Source: Candidatus Sulfuritelmatomonas gaucii
Lineage (GTDB): Bacteria; Acidobacteriota; Terriglobia; Terriglobales; Acidobacteriaceae
Assembly: GCA_900290245.1 (NCBI GenBank)
Contig: OKRB01000141.1
Coordinates: 1-64,000 of the forward strand
Direction of reading: 5' to 3'
DNA: 64,000 nucleotides
The notes below the pieces were generated by a model. The model saw only the letters and a list, made by a program, of their open reading frames with translations. It had not been told where the DNA came from and did not search any database. Positions 9,334-17,459 of the stretch are shown here, in pieces. Each line of letters begins with the position of its first letter. Positions within the stretch are counted from its first letter, which is position 1. Position numbers and translations under genes: made by a program.

Positions 9334-9882
9334 TCAATGCCCTTGCTCCCTCCAGCGCGCTTCGTCCACACCTCGCCACAATAGCCAGAGCATCAATTCG
9401 AACTCCGCCAGAAAGCCGACCGGAAAGATTACTATCTTCGCATGCTGCGCGACCTCTGGATTAAGGTACGCGAGCCATCCCAGTCCGGCCGCGATCAGGG
9501 GCCAACCGAGCCAGCGCGGCAGGAACCGCGACCGCAGGATCAGCATGCCCAGCAGCACGCAGAAGGGCCCGAAGAACACCAGTGGACTGAGGCCAGCGAA
9601 TCCGGCGTGCAGCTGGTGCAGCCCATCGGTGACGCACCCGGCCAGGCTGCACAGGGCTGCCGCCAGCGCCAGTAGCAGTTGTGCGCGGCGAAAGAGCCGG
9701 TATAGCAGAATCGTCAACGTCGCGTACAGCGCGTCCGCGGCACAGGCCATCATCACGTCTGCCGGAGGCTTGAGCCTGCTCAGGATTAACCCAAGAATCG
9801 CCGTCGCAAAATAGCCCAGGTACACCACGCCTGTCGCACGCGCTTGCGAGCGGAGCTGTGCCTGTTGTGCGGGTTCGTTCAT
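9334..9882 (-). CDS. DUF4386-like integral membrane protein
   Basis: This is a 182-residue protein with about five predicted membrane helices and almost no soluble part. The opening (LRSQARATGVVYLGYFATAILG) and the pattern PRWLGWPLIAAGLGWLAY resemble DUF4386 proteins, although it is shorter than most (usually about 220-240 residues). The ATG at 9882 has a purine-rich leader (GGGGGCAGAG). It sits alone between the DUF4337 gene and cysS, all on the minus strand. The family call is tentative; that it is a real membrane protein is clear. Confidence 0.7.
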   Translation of the reverse strand: MNEPAQQAQLRSQARATGVVYLGYFATAILGLILSRLKPPADVMMACAADALYATLTILLYRLFRRAQLLLALAAALCSLAGCVTDGLHQLHAGFAGLSPLVFFGPFCVLLGMLILRSRFLPRWLGWPLIAAGLGWLAYLNPEVAQHAKIVIFPVGFLAEFELMLWLLWRGVDEARWREQGH

Positions 9883-9925
9883 GACTCTGCCCCCGGACGG
9901 TGCGTTCGCTTTTAACGACTGAGAG

Positions 9926-11404
9926 CTATTTTCGTTTCCAGCGCACGCCGTCTTTCGAATCTTCGAGGATCACGCCTTTTTCCGCCAGTTCGTTGCGAAT
10001 CTGGTCGGCGCGGGCAAAGTTGCGCGTCTTCTTCGCGGCGGAGCGCTCGGCTACCAGCATCTCGATCCCCTCATCGGTGAGCGACTGCGCCGCAATCAGT
10101 TCAGGCGTCACTTCGTTCATCCGCCCGGACTTCTCCGCCCACGCGAGCGCGCGACGCGTCGGTTCGGCATCGCGATCCTCCAGTACGTCAAACACCGCGT
10201 CGAAGTCCTTCAGCACCTCGAGAATCGCTTCGCTGTCGGCCGCAAAACATTCGCCCTGATCGATCGCCGTATTCGCCGCGCGAATCAATTCAAAGATCGG
10301 AGCGCGCGCTTCAGCCGTGTTCAAATCGTCCGCCAGCGCTTCACGATACTCGGCCTTCGCCTTCCGCGCCGCTTCCTGCATCTGGCTGCTTTCGCCGGGC
10401 GCAAAGCCCCCCGCCTTCAGCCGCTCGTGAAATGTTCTCAGCCTGTCGACGGCGCTCGTCGCTTCGGCGAGCCCGTCAAAAGTAAAGTTGAACTGATGCC
10501 GGTAAGGCACGCTCACCAGCGCCAGCCGGATTGCCGATGCCTTGTACCCCTTCAGCAGCAGATCGCGGAGCGTATAAAAATTCCCCTCGCTCTTCGACAT
10601 CTTGCGCCCATCCACCAGCAGGAAGCGCACATGCATCCAATGCCGCGCAAACTGCTTGTGCGTCGCCATCTCGCTCTGCGCAATCTCGTTCTCGTGATGC
10701 GGAAACATCAGGTCTTCGCCGCCGGCGTGCAGATCGAAGCTCTCACCCAGGTATTCCATCGCCATCGCCGAGCATTCAATATGCCATCCCGGACGACCGC
10801 GCCCGATCGCTGTCTCCCACGAAGTTTCGCCCGGCTTCGCCGCCTTCCATAAGGCAAAATCCCGCGCCGAATCCTTCTCATACTCATCCACGTCCACACG
10901 CGCACCGTCTTCCATCCCGCTCAAATCCTTCTTGCTCAGCTTGCCGTACTCGGGAAACGACTTGAGCCGGAAATACCACGATCCATCCTCGGCTTTGTAC
11001 GCCGCTCCTTCGGCGGCCAGCTTTTCCACCAGCGCCACCATCTGCGGAATGTGTTCCGTTGCGCGCGCAATCTGCTCCGGCCGCTCCATCCGCAGCGATT
11101 CGAAGTCCTCAAAGAATGCATCGATATAGGGCTGCGTGTAATCGCCGATCGGCATTCCCGCCTGGGCTGCATTGCGGATGATCTTGTCGTCCACGTCGGT
11201 AATATTCATCACGTGGCGTACCGGCGTCCCCAGCAGTTGCAGAGCCCGCCGCAAAATATCGATTTGCAGAAATGTACGGAAGTTGCCGATGTGGCCGTAG
11301 TCGTAAACCGTCGGCCCGCACGCGTACATGCGCAGAGCCATGCCATCGGCAGGAGTCAGCGGATCCAGTTGTCCCGTGAGGGTATTAAACAGGCGGAGGG
11401 TCAT
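9926..11404 (-). CDS. cysS: Cysteine--tRNA ligase
   Basis: CysRS charges tRNA-Cys with cysteine in the cytoplasm. At 492 residues it has the usual length. Zinc-ligand residues Cys29 (MYACGPTVYD), Cys211 (HIECSAMAM) and the HHENE segment at 236-240 are present. The class I HIGH-type motif is GHIGN (37-41), and the KMSKS loop is intact (KMSKSEGNF, 268-276). The C-terminal anticodon-binding DALR-like domain and the terminal EDSKDGVRWKRK tail are complete. ATG at 11404. No other translation gene adjoins it. Confidence 0.97.
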   Translation of the reverse strand: MTLRLFNTLTGQLDPLTPADGMALRMYACGPTVYDYGHIGNFRTFLQIDILRRALQLLGTPVRHVMNITDVDDKIIRNAAQAGMPIGDYTQPYIDAFFEDFESLRMERPEQIARATEHIPQMVALVEKLAAEGAAYKAEDGSWYFRLKSFPEYGKLSKKDLSGMEDGARVDVDEYEKDSARDFALWKAAKPGETSWETAIGRGRPGWHIECSAMAMEYLGESFDLHAGGEDLMFPHHENEIAQSEMATHKQFARHWMHVRFLLVDGRKMSKSEGNFYTLRDLLLKGYKASAIRLALVSVPYRHQFNFTFDGLAEATSAVDRLRTFHERLKAGGFAPGESSQMQEAARKAKAEYREALADDLNTAEARAPIFELIRAANTAIDQGECFAADSEAILEVLKDFDAVFDVLEDRDAEPTRRALAWAEKSGRMNEVTPELIAAQSLTDEGIEMLVAERSAAKKTRNFARADQIRNELAEKGVILEDSKDGVRWKRK

Positions 11405-11636
11405 CGCTCATGCGGCCCGTGCTTGACCCGGTTCGTAAACGCGCGGCTAGTGTTTTGCCTCGCTCATCGCGTCAAGTTTTTCCGGATCGTGGCCAATTCG
11501 ATTGTAGCAGCGCGACTTCATGCCGAAACCCTCGCCCCAGGCGCAGTGTTCGTGAACCCGCGTTTGCCCCATCCTAAAGCTCGCCGAATCGCGGGAAGCA
11601 TCAGGGTGGGATCGTTCGACCCGCACCCTCCGAGAA

Positions 11637-11673
11637 CCAGCTAGAAGCTGGTAGCTAGAAGCTAGAAGCTGCC
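11637..11673. repeat. Heptad tandem repeat, AGCTTCT type
   Basis: On the minus strand this reads as AGCTTCT units repeated with period 7 (AGCTTCT, AGCTTCT, AGCTACC, AGCTTCT). It starts four bases beyond the YIP1 stop codon. The first part also folds as CCAGCT-AGA-AGCTGG. Confidence 0.75.
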
Positions 11674-11677
11674 TTAC

Positions 11678-12448
11678 TCACCCCATTGCCGCCGCCCAGC
11701 CCGCGCCGATCAGCACGATGATAGCCCACCATCCGAATACCGCAATGTATCCCGAGCTCCTCTTCACGCCCGCAACAATCGCAATGCCCATGCCCATCAG
11801 CACCAGCGCCCAGATGGTAACGATGTCAAGTGACGTCGCCAGCGCGTAGAGCGCCTTGTTTGTGTCTACGGGATCCAGGAACGCGCCCAGGTTGGTAGGC
11901 GAAAAGTTTTTGATGTTGAATGACTCCGGCGCCATTCCCGAATAAATCACAATCGTCCCCAGTATTGCCTTCAGGCTCATGGGGAGCCATGCATAATACG
12001 TAACGGCAAAAATGCTCCCAAACTTCGATCGCCCGCCAAACCCGAAATTGATCGTGCCCCACAGCACGAGTGAAACGACGAGCGCCCCGATAATCCCGAT
12101 CACCGGCCCCGCGGCAAAGGCAACCTCTGTCGCAATCAGCGCGATCTTGTTGCCCATCTCGCGCTGCTCCGGCGTGGCATTTGCCATTCGCTCCTGCGAT
12201 TTGGGATTCAGGCGAATCTGGTTGTCCACCACTTGCTGCATGCCGATTCTCTGAACAATGGCTCCGAACATGATGTACGCACACAACGCGCCGATGATCA
12301 GCGGCAGCCACCAGCTCTTGTTCCCCCGCTTGATATCTTCAAACGTCTTAGACGGCGCGGTGAATGTGTCCGCGACGCGCTGCCACTGCGTTAGGCCGGC
12401 GCCCTCTGGCGTGGCCTCAGTTACAGGATGAACTCCCATCTCGCTCAT
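11678..12448 (-). CDS. YIP1 family membrane protein
   Basis: This is a 256-residue integral membrane protein of the Yip1 superfamily. A soluble N-terminus (about 1-45) carries the typical WQRVADTFTAPSKTFEDI motif. It is followed by about five hydrophobic helices (WWLPLIIGALCAYIMFG; FAAGPVIGIIGALVVSLVLW; FAVTYYAWLPMSLKAILG; IVTIWALVLMGMGIAIVAG; VFGWWAIIVLIGAGWAAAM). Bacterial members are common in Acidobacteriota and have no established role. An ATG at 12448 follows AAAGG. A heptad repeat abuts its stop. Confidence 0.9.
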   Translation of the reverse strand: MSEMGVHPVTEATPEGAGLTQWQRVADTFTAPSKTFEDIKRGNKSWWLPLIIGALCAYIMFGAIVQRIGMQQVVDNQIRLNPKSQERMANATPEQREMGNKIALIATEVAFAAGPVIGIIGALVVSLVLWGTINFGFGGRSKFGSIFAVTYYAWLPMSLKAILGTIVIYSGMAPESFNIKNFSPTNLGAFLDPVDTNKALYALATSLDIVTIWALVLMGMGIAIVAGVKRSSGYIAVFGWWAIIVLIGAGWAAAMG

Positions 12449-12637
12449 GGTTGTGCCTTTCGAAAACCGATTCGGGATTCATGCAGAACGTTCCCCGCGC
12501 GGTCCGGCCTGCGCGCAAACTCCTGCGGAGATCTCTGCGCGCCGGGCGTTATGCATTTCCCCGCGATTGTACTCTCAGCAAGCGCCATAGATCGAATCAA
12601 TTTTTCTGCAATGAAGTAGCGCCGATCGGCAGGCGAT

Positions 12638-14011
12638 CTACATACCGCCCGCAGCAGACTCGGAGCTTGCCTCCGAAGGCTCGGGCTGAGGCTTGGGCCG
12701 ATTCGCCGGCGAGGTCGCCTTCGTAGGCGGGCGCAGCGTTCCTAACGGTGTATAGCTCTTGTAGACGGTGACGTGGAAGCAAGCCTGGCGAAACTCCTCT
12801 TCGACGTCGATCTTGTCGGCGCCTTCAGGCGTCAGCAGCCGCTGCCTCATCCACGCGAGCTCGCCGTGGCTCATGCCTTTCTTGGCAATATCCACCGTGG
12901 CCCCGGTCAGGTGCGGGCTCACAATGTCGCCTTCAGCGGGAGCCGCGTTGCCGTTCGTCACCATCAGGCGCATTTGATACTCCACCGTCCGCACCGCCGA
13001 ACTCACTTCGATCGGCTTGTGAAACGCCGCTTCGTGCCCCCGCGCCAGGTCCGCCAGGAACCGCGCAGTCCACGGCCGGCAGTATCGATGGTTCAATGGC
13101 AGTTCCGCATTCACGGTAAGCGAGCCCGATTCCGGAACGGGTACCAGCACGCCATCCGCGATGCGCGCCTCAAGGTCGCTTTCGTCCTCAATCCGTTCCA
13201 GCCCCTCTGCCTCAAGGCGCTGATTCTGCCTTTCCAGTGACTCGAGCGAGCCGCGCAACGGCGCCGGCATCGCAGCCCTCGGAATATATAACGACGCCTG
13301 CTCCGCTTCCTTCCTGGAGCTTGCAGGTGTCTCGTCCTCCGCCGAATCGGCCGCCGGGTTTGCGCCGCCTTGCATGCCCTCTGCATTGTTCGGCACCTGC
13401 GCATCGCTGTCCGGTTCCGGCTCAACCTCGCGTTGCACCGGGCTGGCAGCTGAGGGGCTCGAGGGTACTGCGCTCTCGCCTGCATCTGGCGCTTCCGCTG
13501 GCGCGCTCGCACCTTCACGCTCGTCGCTGCTCACATCCGCGACGCGCAATCGTCCCGCTGTCGGGGATGCGGTGGTTTCTTCCCGGTCAGTTTCCATCGC
13601 GCTTGAAGTGCGGCGCAGGGAGACGAATGCGGCTTCTCGAATATGCGGCGCAGCATAGGTTCGCAAGTGTCGGCGCGACGATCGCGCGGTTGCCGAGCGC
13701 AGAGCGGGTCGCGGACGCCGTGCGCCTGACGCGACATATCGCCGCGCTTCTGGTTGGCCACCGCGCGCGCGCAGGATGGCAAGGCCCGCAGCATGGCCCG
13801 CTTCCTCAGGAGTCTGTTTACGTCTGCTTGTTGTCGTTTTGCGCGCTGGCGCGGCGTGACTTGCCGTGTGCGCAATCGCGCGGCGTTGGTTTGCGTGCAC
13901 CCCTGACCTGGCCGGTGTTCTCCGGTGTGTCTTGGCGGATACTTCGGTACCGCTTGCGCCGGCTGCCGTCAGCGTCGCCAGCGCAATCATGATGATGGCG
14001 GTCCGGCACAT
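12638..14011 (-). CDS. DUF5715 family exported protein
   Basis: This is an exported protein of about 457 residues, using the ATG at 14011 that starts a clear signal peptide (MCRTAIIMIALATLTAAGASG). A TTG at 14029 is the alternative. Residues about 25-270 are a low-complexity linker rich in Arg/Ala/Ser/Thr, then Glu/Pro/Ala/Ser. The conserved DUF5715 domain occupies about 275-430, with SGSLTVNAELPLNHRYCRPW, SAVRTVEYQ, NGNAAPAEG, SPHLTGATVDIAKKG and FHVTVYKSY. The HLTGATVDIA and FHVTV pieces recall the His/Asp metal site of peptidase M15-like (D-Ala-D-Ala carboxypeptidase/RipA-type) folds, so a cell-wall role is possible, but that is inference. Confidence 0.85.
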   Translation of the reverse strand: MCRTAIIMIALATLTAAGASGTEVSAKTHRRTPARSGVHANQRRAIAHTASHAAPARKTTTSRRKQTPEEAGHAAGLAILRARGGQPEARRYVASGARRPRPALRSATARSSRRHLRTYAAPHIREAAFVSLRRTSSAMETDREETTASPTAGRLRVADVSSDEREGASAPAEAPDAGESAVPSSPSAASPVQREVEPEPDSDAQVPNNAEGMQGGANPAADSAEDETPASSRKEAEQASLYIPRAAMPAPLRGSLESLERQNQRLEAEGLERIEDESDLEARIADGVLVPVPESGSLTVNAELPLNHRYCRPWTARFLADLARGHEAAFHKPIEVSSAVRTVEYQMRLMVTNGNAAPAEGDIVSPHLTGATVDIAKKGMSHGELAWMRQRLLTPEGADKIDVEEEFRQACFHVTVYKSYTPLGTLRPPTKATSPANRPKPQPEPSEASSESAAGGM

Positions 14012-14158
14012 GGGGGAGATTGCGGACAATCGAGAGCGTCTCCAGTGTACGTCGACCCGCCGTCTTGTCCGAGTACCTTCGCGGATGCCGACTTGTCTGA
14101 TAATTGGACGCGATACCGGTTCTTTGGGTTAGTTCGCGTCCGAAGTACCTCATTCGAT

Positions 14159-14914
14159 CTAACTTGACGGCGCCGGCGTCGTATTTTGCTCGCTCCCCAT
14201 TGGAACCACGGGCTTGGCCGGCGGCTTAAGAATAAAACTCTTGCGAATCAGTGCAAATCCCGCTTGCGGCAGTTCGGCCTGCAATAACTGATTTTCCGGC
14301 CCTGAGAACAGATCGGTGTTCGCCCCGCCAATCGTGGCTACCAGATGGTGTACGTTGATGGGCTTGCCGTCGAGCGTCCCTTCCTGATCGGGATAAGTCG
14401 CCAGCCGTACCGGCTCGATCGACCCCGTTTGTTTCGGCAAAATCGCCCACAAGTCCCGGTTGTTCTGCGTCACCGCCAGAGTCAAAAGCGTCTCCAGCGC
14501 GCCGGGATCGAAGTCCGCCAGCAACACCGCGCCGGCGTGCGCGTCCAGCCGCGTCGTCGTGCTCTTTCCATTGGCTGAGATGTTCACGAGCATCTGCGCC
14601 GAGTCGGGCGCCACCATCACGTTCACCGCTTCCCCGTTCACGGTCGCGTTCAGCTGCGCATGTTCCAGTTGATTGGCGGAGCTTAGCCGCTCGTTTTTTG
14701 AGAGCGCGTAGTCCAGCCCCTGCATCGCCACCTTCACCAGCGAGCTCGAATCGTAACCCTCCGCTGTGGCGGTGACATTGAAACTTGCCGTGCCCACCGC
14801 GTGGCCGTTCTGCGCAATCTCAAAACTCGCAGACTGCGCCGCGCCGGCAACCGGCATCGCGGCCAAACTCAAGGCAGCCAATCCCGCAATCGGGAGAACA
14901 CACAAAGTTCGCAT
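14159..14914 (-). CDS. Secreted hypothetical protein
   Basis: This is a 251-residue exported protein with a signal peptide ending at about AAQS (residue 28). The rest is predicted beta-rich (SFEIAQNGHAVGTASFNVTAT, then repeated short strands). The N-terminal pattern F-x-I-x-x-N-G-x-x-x-G-x-x-x-F resembles proteins with a DUF3108/LolA-like periplasmic fold. A Pro/Thr/Ser tail ends the protein. No enzyme motif is visible. It is divergent in content from its neighbours, and no operon partner is evident. Confidence 0.7.
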   Translation of the reverse strand: MRTLCVLPIAGLAALSLAAMPVAGAAQSASFEIAQNGHAVGTASFNVTATAEGYDSSSLVKVAMQGLDYALSKNERLSSANQLEHAQLNATVNGEAVNVMVAPDSAQMLVNISANGKSTTTRLDAHAGAVLLADFDPGALETLLTLAVTQNNRDLWAILPKQTGSIEPVRLATYPDQEGTLDGKPINVHHLVATIGGANTDLFSGPENQLLQAELPQAGFALIRKSFILKPPAKPVVPMGSEQNTTPAPSS

Positions 14915-14988
14915 CGGGTTCTAGAGACCCCTTTGTAATTTAGACACCAATTTCAAGAAAGTGTTGCAGCCTGTTCGCGCTTCTCACT

Positions 14989-15018
14989 GTTCCCTGGTCC
15001 CTAATCCCTGGTCCCTAG
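14989..15018. repeat. Heptad tandem repeat, NNTCCCT type, including the gnd stop codon
   Basis: Four units with period 7 are seen (GTTCCCT, GGTCCCT, AATCCCT, GGTCCCT). On the gnd strand the array begins with the TAG stop itself, so the repeat starts at the last codon of the gene. Confidence 0.8.
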
Positions 15019-15920
15019 CTCTTCTTCACCGCGTGCCCGCCAAACTCGTTCCTCATGATCGCCAGCATGCGGTCGGTAAAGTTGTTCTCCTCGCGCGAAC
15101 GGATCCGCCGGATCACCGACTCCGTAATCACCGGTGCCGACACGTTCAGATCGATAGCCTCAAACACCGTCCAGCGCCCCTCGCCGGAGTCCACTACGTA
15201 CGCTTGCAATCCATCGAGGGTCGGATTTCCGGCGAGAGCGTCTGCCGTCAGATCCAACAGCCAGCTCCGAACTACGCTGCCGTAACGCCAGATCTGCGCA
15301 ACTTGCGGCAGATTCAGCTTGAACTCCTCTTTCTTTTCCAGCACCGTAAATCCCTCGGCATACGCCTGCATCATGCCGTACTCGATGCCGTTGTGCACCA
15401 TCTTCACAAAGTGCCCCGCGCCCGCCGGACCCACGTGTCCCCAACCCTTGTCCTTCGCCGGAGCCAGCGCCTCAAAAATGGGCCGCAGATAATCAACCGG
15501 CTCCTTGTCGCCGCCGATCATCATGCTGTACCCCTCCTTCAAGCCCCACACGCCGCCTGAAGTTCCCGCATCCACAAACTGGTATCCCTTGGCCGTTACC
15601 TCTTTGTAGCGCCGCATCGAATCCTTGTAATACGAGTTGCCGCCATCAATCAGAATGTCGCCGCGATTCAGCAATGGCTCCAGCTTGGCAATCGTCTCGT
15701 CCACCGGGTTGCCCTGCGGCACCATGATCCAGATCGCTTTGCGTCCTGCCAGATTCTTCGCCAGATCCTCAAGAGACGAAACCCCGAGATTTCCGTCCTT
15801 GGTCAGCCGTGCCACTGCTTCGGCGTTGAAATCAAACCCCACCACCTGGTGTCCGGCCTGCTTCAGCCGTTCCGCCATGTTGCCGCCCATTTTGCCCAGA
15901 CCAATCAGTCCAAGTTGCAT
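15015..15920 (-). CDS. gnd: 6-phosphogluconate dehydrogenase (decarboxylating), short form
   Basis: This enzyme oxidises 6-phosphogluconate to ribulose 5-phosphate, NADPH or NADH and CO2. At 301 residues it is the short GndA/YqeC type rather than the 470-residue form. The Rossmann motif is LGLIGLGKMGGNM (residues 3-15). The substrate loop GTSGGVWGLKEGY and the catalytic-Lys region HFVKMVHNGIEYGMMQ follow. The short C-terminal helix domain is complete. ATG at 15920 has a strong GGAGG. It heads, in map terms, a block with HAD phosphatase, rpiB and tkt that together make up much of the pentose phosphate pathway. Confidence 0.95.
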   Translation of the reverse strand: MQLGLIGLGKMGGNMAERLKQAGHQVVGFDFNAEAVARLTKDGNLGVSSLEDLAKNLAGRKAIWIMVPQGNPVDETIAKLEPLLNRGDILIDGGNSYYKDSMRRYKEVTAKGYQFVDAGTSGGVWGLKEGYSMMIGGDKEPVDYLRPIFEALAPAKDKGWGHVGPAGAGHFVKMVHNGIEYGMMQAYAEGFTVLEKKEEFKLNLPQVAQIWRYGSVVRSWLLDLTADALAGNPTLDGLQAYVVDSGEGRWTVFEAIDLNVSAPVITESVIRRIRSREENNFTDRMLAIMRNEFGGHAVKKS

Positions 15921-15985
15921 AGAAACCTCCGCATGTTCTTTCGTTGAAGGGGAATTGTGAATCGTGCAGTGAAAGGAAAAACGGA

Positions 15986-16048
15986 GCCAGTAGCTCGTAG
16001 CTGGTAGCCAGTAGCTGCACGCTGTAGCTACAAGCTACGGGCTACAGG
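15986..16048. repeat. Heptad-type repeat with AGCT cores and inverted half
   Basis: About 60 bases of GTAGCT/GTAGCC-type units lie directly downstream of the HAD gene stop. Units occur in both orientations (TAGCTGGTAGCC, then TAGCTACAAGCTAC), so the tract could fold back on itself. It is wholly non-coding. Confidence 0.75.
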
Positions 16049-16061
16049 GTATCGGCTGTCT

Positions 16062-16673
16062 TCACAGTACGCGCAACTGCTGTAGCTCTTTCTTGAGCGC
16101 GTCCGCGCCCGTAAACCGGATCGCCTTGATCCCCTCGGCCTTTGCGCCCACCACATTCTCTTCGCGATCATCGATAAACAATGTCCGATGGGGCCGGCTA
16201 CCCAGAATATCCAGTGCCCGCCTGTATATTGCGGGCTCCGGCTTGCGAAGGCCCAGGTAACACGAGCTCAACGCGACCTTGAAATAGCGCCGCAGCTCGA
16301 ACTTTCCAAATCGAAACTCATTCGTCTCTCGCGCCTCGTTGTTCAGCGCGCCCAGCATGGTATGGTTCGCCTCTGACAGGACCGCCAGAATGGGCAGCGC
16401 GCTATCTGGCAGCACGTGCGATTGCGCGAGGATAAAATCAAAAAACTCGTCGCGCGAAAAGCTCCGTGGCTCATAGAACACGACTACATCCAGGTACTGA
16501 TCGCGGTCGATCTCTCCGCGTTCCCAAGCCCCGGCTACCTCTGCGTGCCTGGTCTCCAGCTCCTGCGCATCCAGTTGAAATCGCTCCACCGCTGCCGCGC
16601 GTTCCGCGTGGTCCCATCCGTTCGTCAACAACACTCCGCCTACATCAAACAGGATCACGTCGAAGGGGGACAT
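16062..16673 (-). CDS. HAD family hydrolase, sugar-phosphatase-like
   Basis: This is a 203-residue HAD-IA phosphatase. Motif I is FDVGGVLL (nucleophile Asp at about residue 9). The second acid position is Gly, as in YihX-type phosphatases (FDxGGVL). Motif III Lys lies in LRKPEPAIY and motif IV is FIDDREENVVGA. A four-helix cap lies between motifs I and II. YihX releases glucose from glucose 1-phosphate; that substrate would fit the nearby glucoamylase, but this is inference. The ATG at 16673 removes seven residues from a longer possible start and aligns with family length. Confidence 0.88.
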   Translation of the reverse strand: MSPFDVILFDVGGVLLTNGWDHAERAAAVERFQLDAQELETRHAEVAGAWERGEIDRDQYLDVVVFYEPRSFSRDEFFDFILAQSHVLPDSALPILAVLSEANHTMLGALNNEARETNEFRFGKFELRRYFKVALSSCYLGLRKPEPAIYRRALDILGSRPHRTLFIDDREENVVGAKAEGIKAIRFTGADALKKELQQLRVL

Positions 16674-16854
16674 CGGCGTCTCTTTCCCGCGCATGGCGCG
16701 TTCTTGCTCAAAGAATCATTGGAGAGAACCAAAGGCCTGGCGCGGTATGTCCTGCATTTCGCCGGCCCAAAATTACGAACAAGTGTACTCTTGCTGTTTT
16801 CAAGCTCGTTTCAATTCATTGAGAGTGGAAAAACGTAGAACTTCGTTTGCGTTG

Positions 16855-17337
16855 TTATGCCGGTTTCGCCGAACGCTCTCTGGCCTGGTACTTGGCCTCG
16901 ATCGCCAGCACCTTCTTGAACCGCCTCTCGAATCGTCCTTCCTGCGCCTGGAATTTCGCTCCGATGAACGCGTGAGCCAGCTCGAAAGCCAGCGCTGAAC
17001 CGATGATGCGCGCGCCGAGCACGAGTACATTCATGTCATCGTGCTCCACGCCCTGGTGCGCCGAGTACGTATCGTGGCAGATTCCGGCGCGAATCCCGGG
17101 AATCTTGTTCGCCGCCACGCAAACGCCCACGCCCGAGCCGCAAATCAGAATTCCCCGCGGTGCAACGCCTGACTTGATCGCCTCGCCTACCTTCTCGGCA
17201 AAGTCGGGATAGTCGTCCCCGGGATCGCATTTGTACGCCCCCAGGTCGACGACTTCATGCCCGGCCGTCGCCAGGTTGGCGCGCACTTGTTCCTTCAAAT
17301 CAAACCCTGCATGATCCGAAGCAATCACAAGTTTCAC
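16855..17337 (-). CDS. rpiB: Ribose-5-phosphate isomerase B
   Basis: RpiB interconverts ribose 5-phosphate and ribulose 5-phosphate, joining the products of gnd to transketolase. The 160-residue chain is RpiB/LacA type: IASDHAGFDLK (Asp8 and His9 bind substrate), GAYKCDPGDDYPDFA, and the active-site Cys66 in ICGSGVGVCVAANK with the anion hole GSGVG. HDTYSAHQGVEHDDMNVLVLGAR is the expected His-containing loop. A GTG at 17337 has AAGGAG at good spacing. tkt lies upstream on the same strand, with a heptad repeat between them. Confidence 0.96.
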   Translation of the reverse strand: MKLVIASDHAGFDLKEQVRANLATAGHEVVDLGAYKCDPGDDYPDFAEKVGEAIKSGVAPRGILICGSGVGVCVAANKIPGIRAGICHDTYSAHQGVEHDDMNVLVLGARIIGSALAFELAHAFIGAKFQAQEGRFERRFKKVLAIEAKYQARERSAKPA

Positions 17338-17358
17338 AAAATACTCCTTCGGAGTAAG

Positions 17359-17391
17359 CCTCTAGCTGCTAGCTACTAGCTGCTCCTAGCC
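17359..17391. repeat. Heptad-type repeat, TAGCTNC units
   Basis: Four to five CTAGCTG/CTAGCTA/CTCCTAG-type units lie between tkt and rpiB. A second short stretch at 17459-17475 overlaps the end of tkt, where it supplies the last codons and the TAG stop. Confidence 0.7.
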
Positions 17392-17459
17392 AACGGCCCC
17401 GTGTGCGAGAAACGCTGGCGCTGCTCACCAGCAGAACAACCTGAAACCTGAACGACACG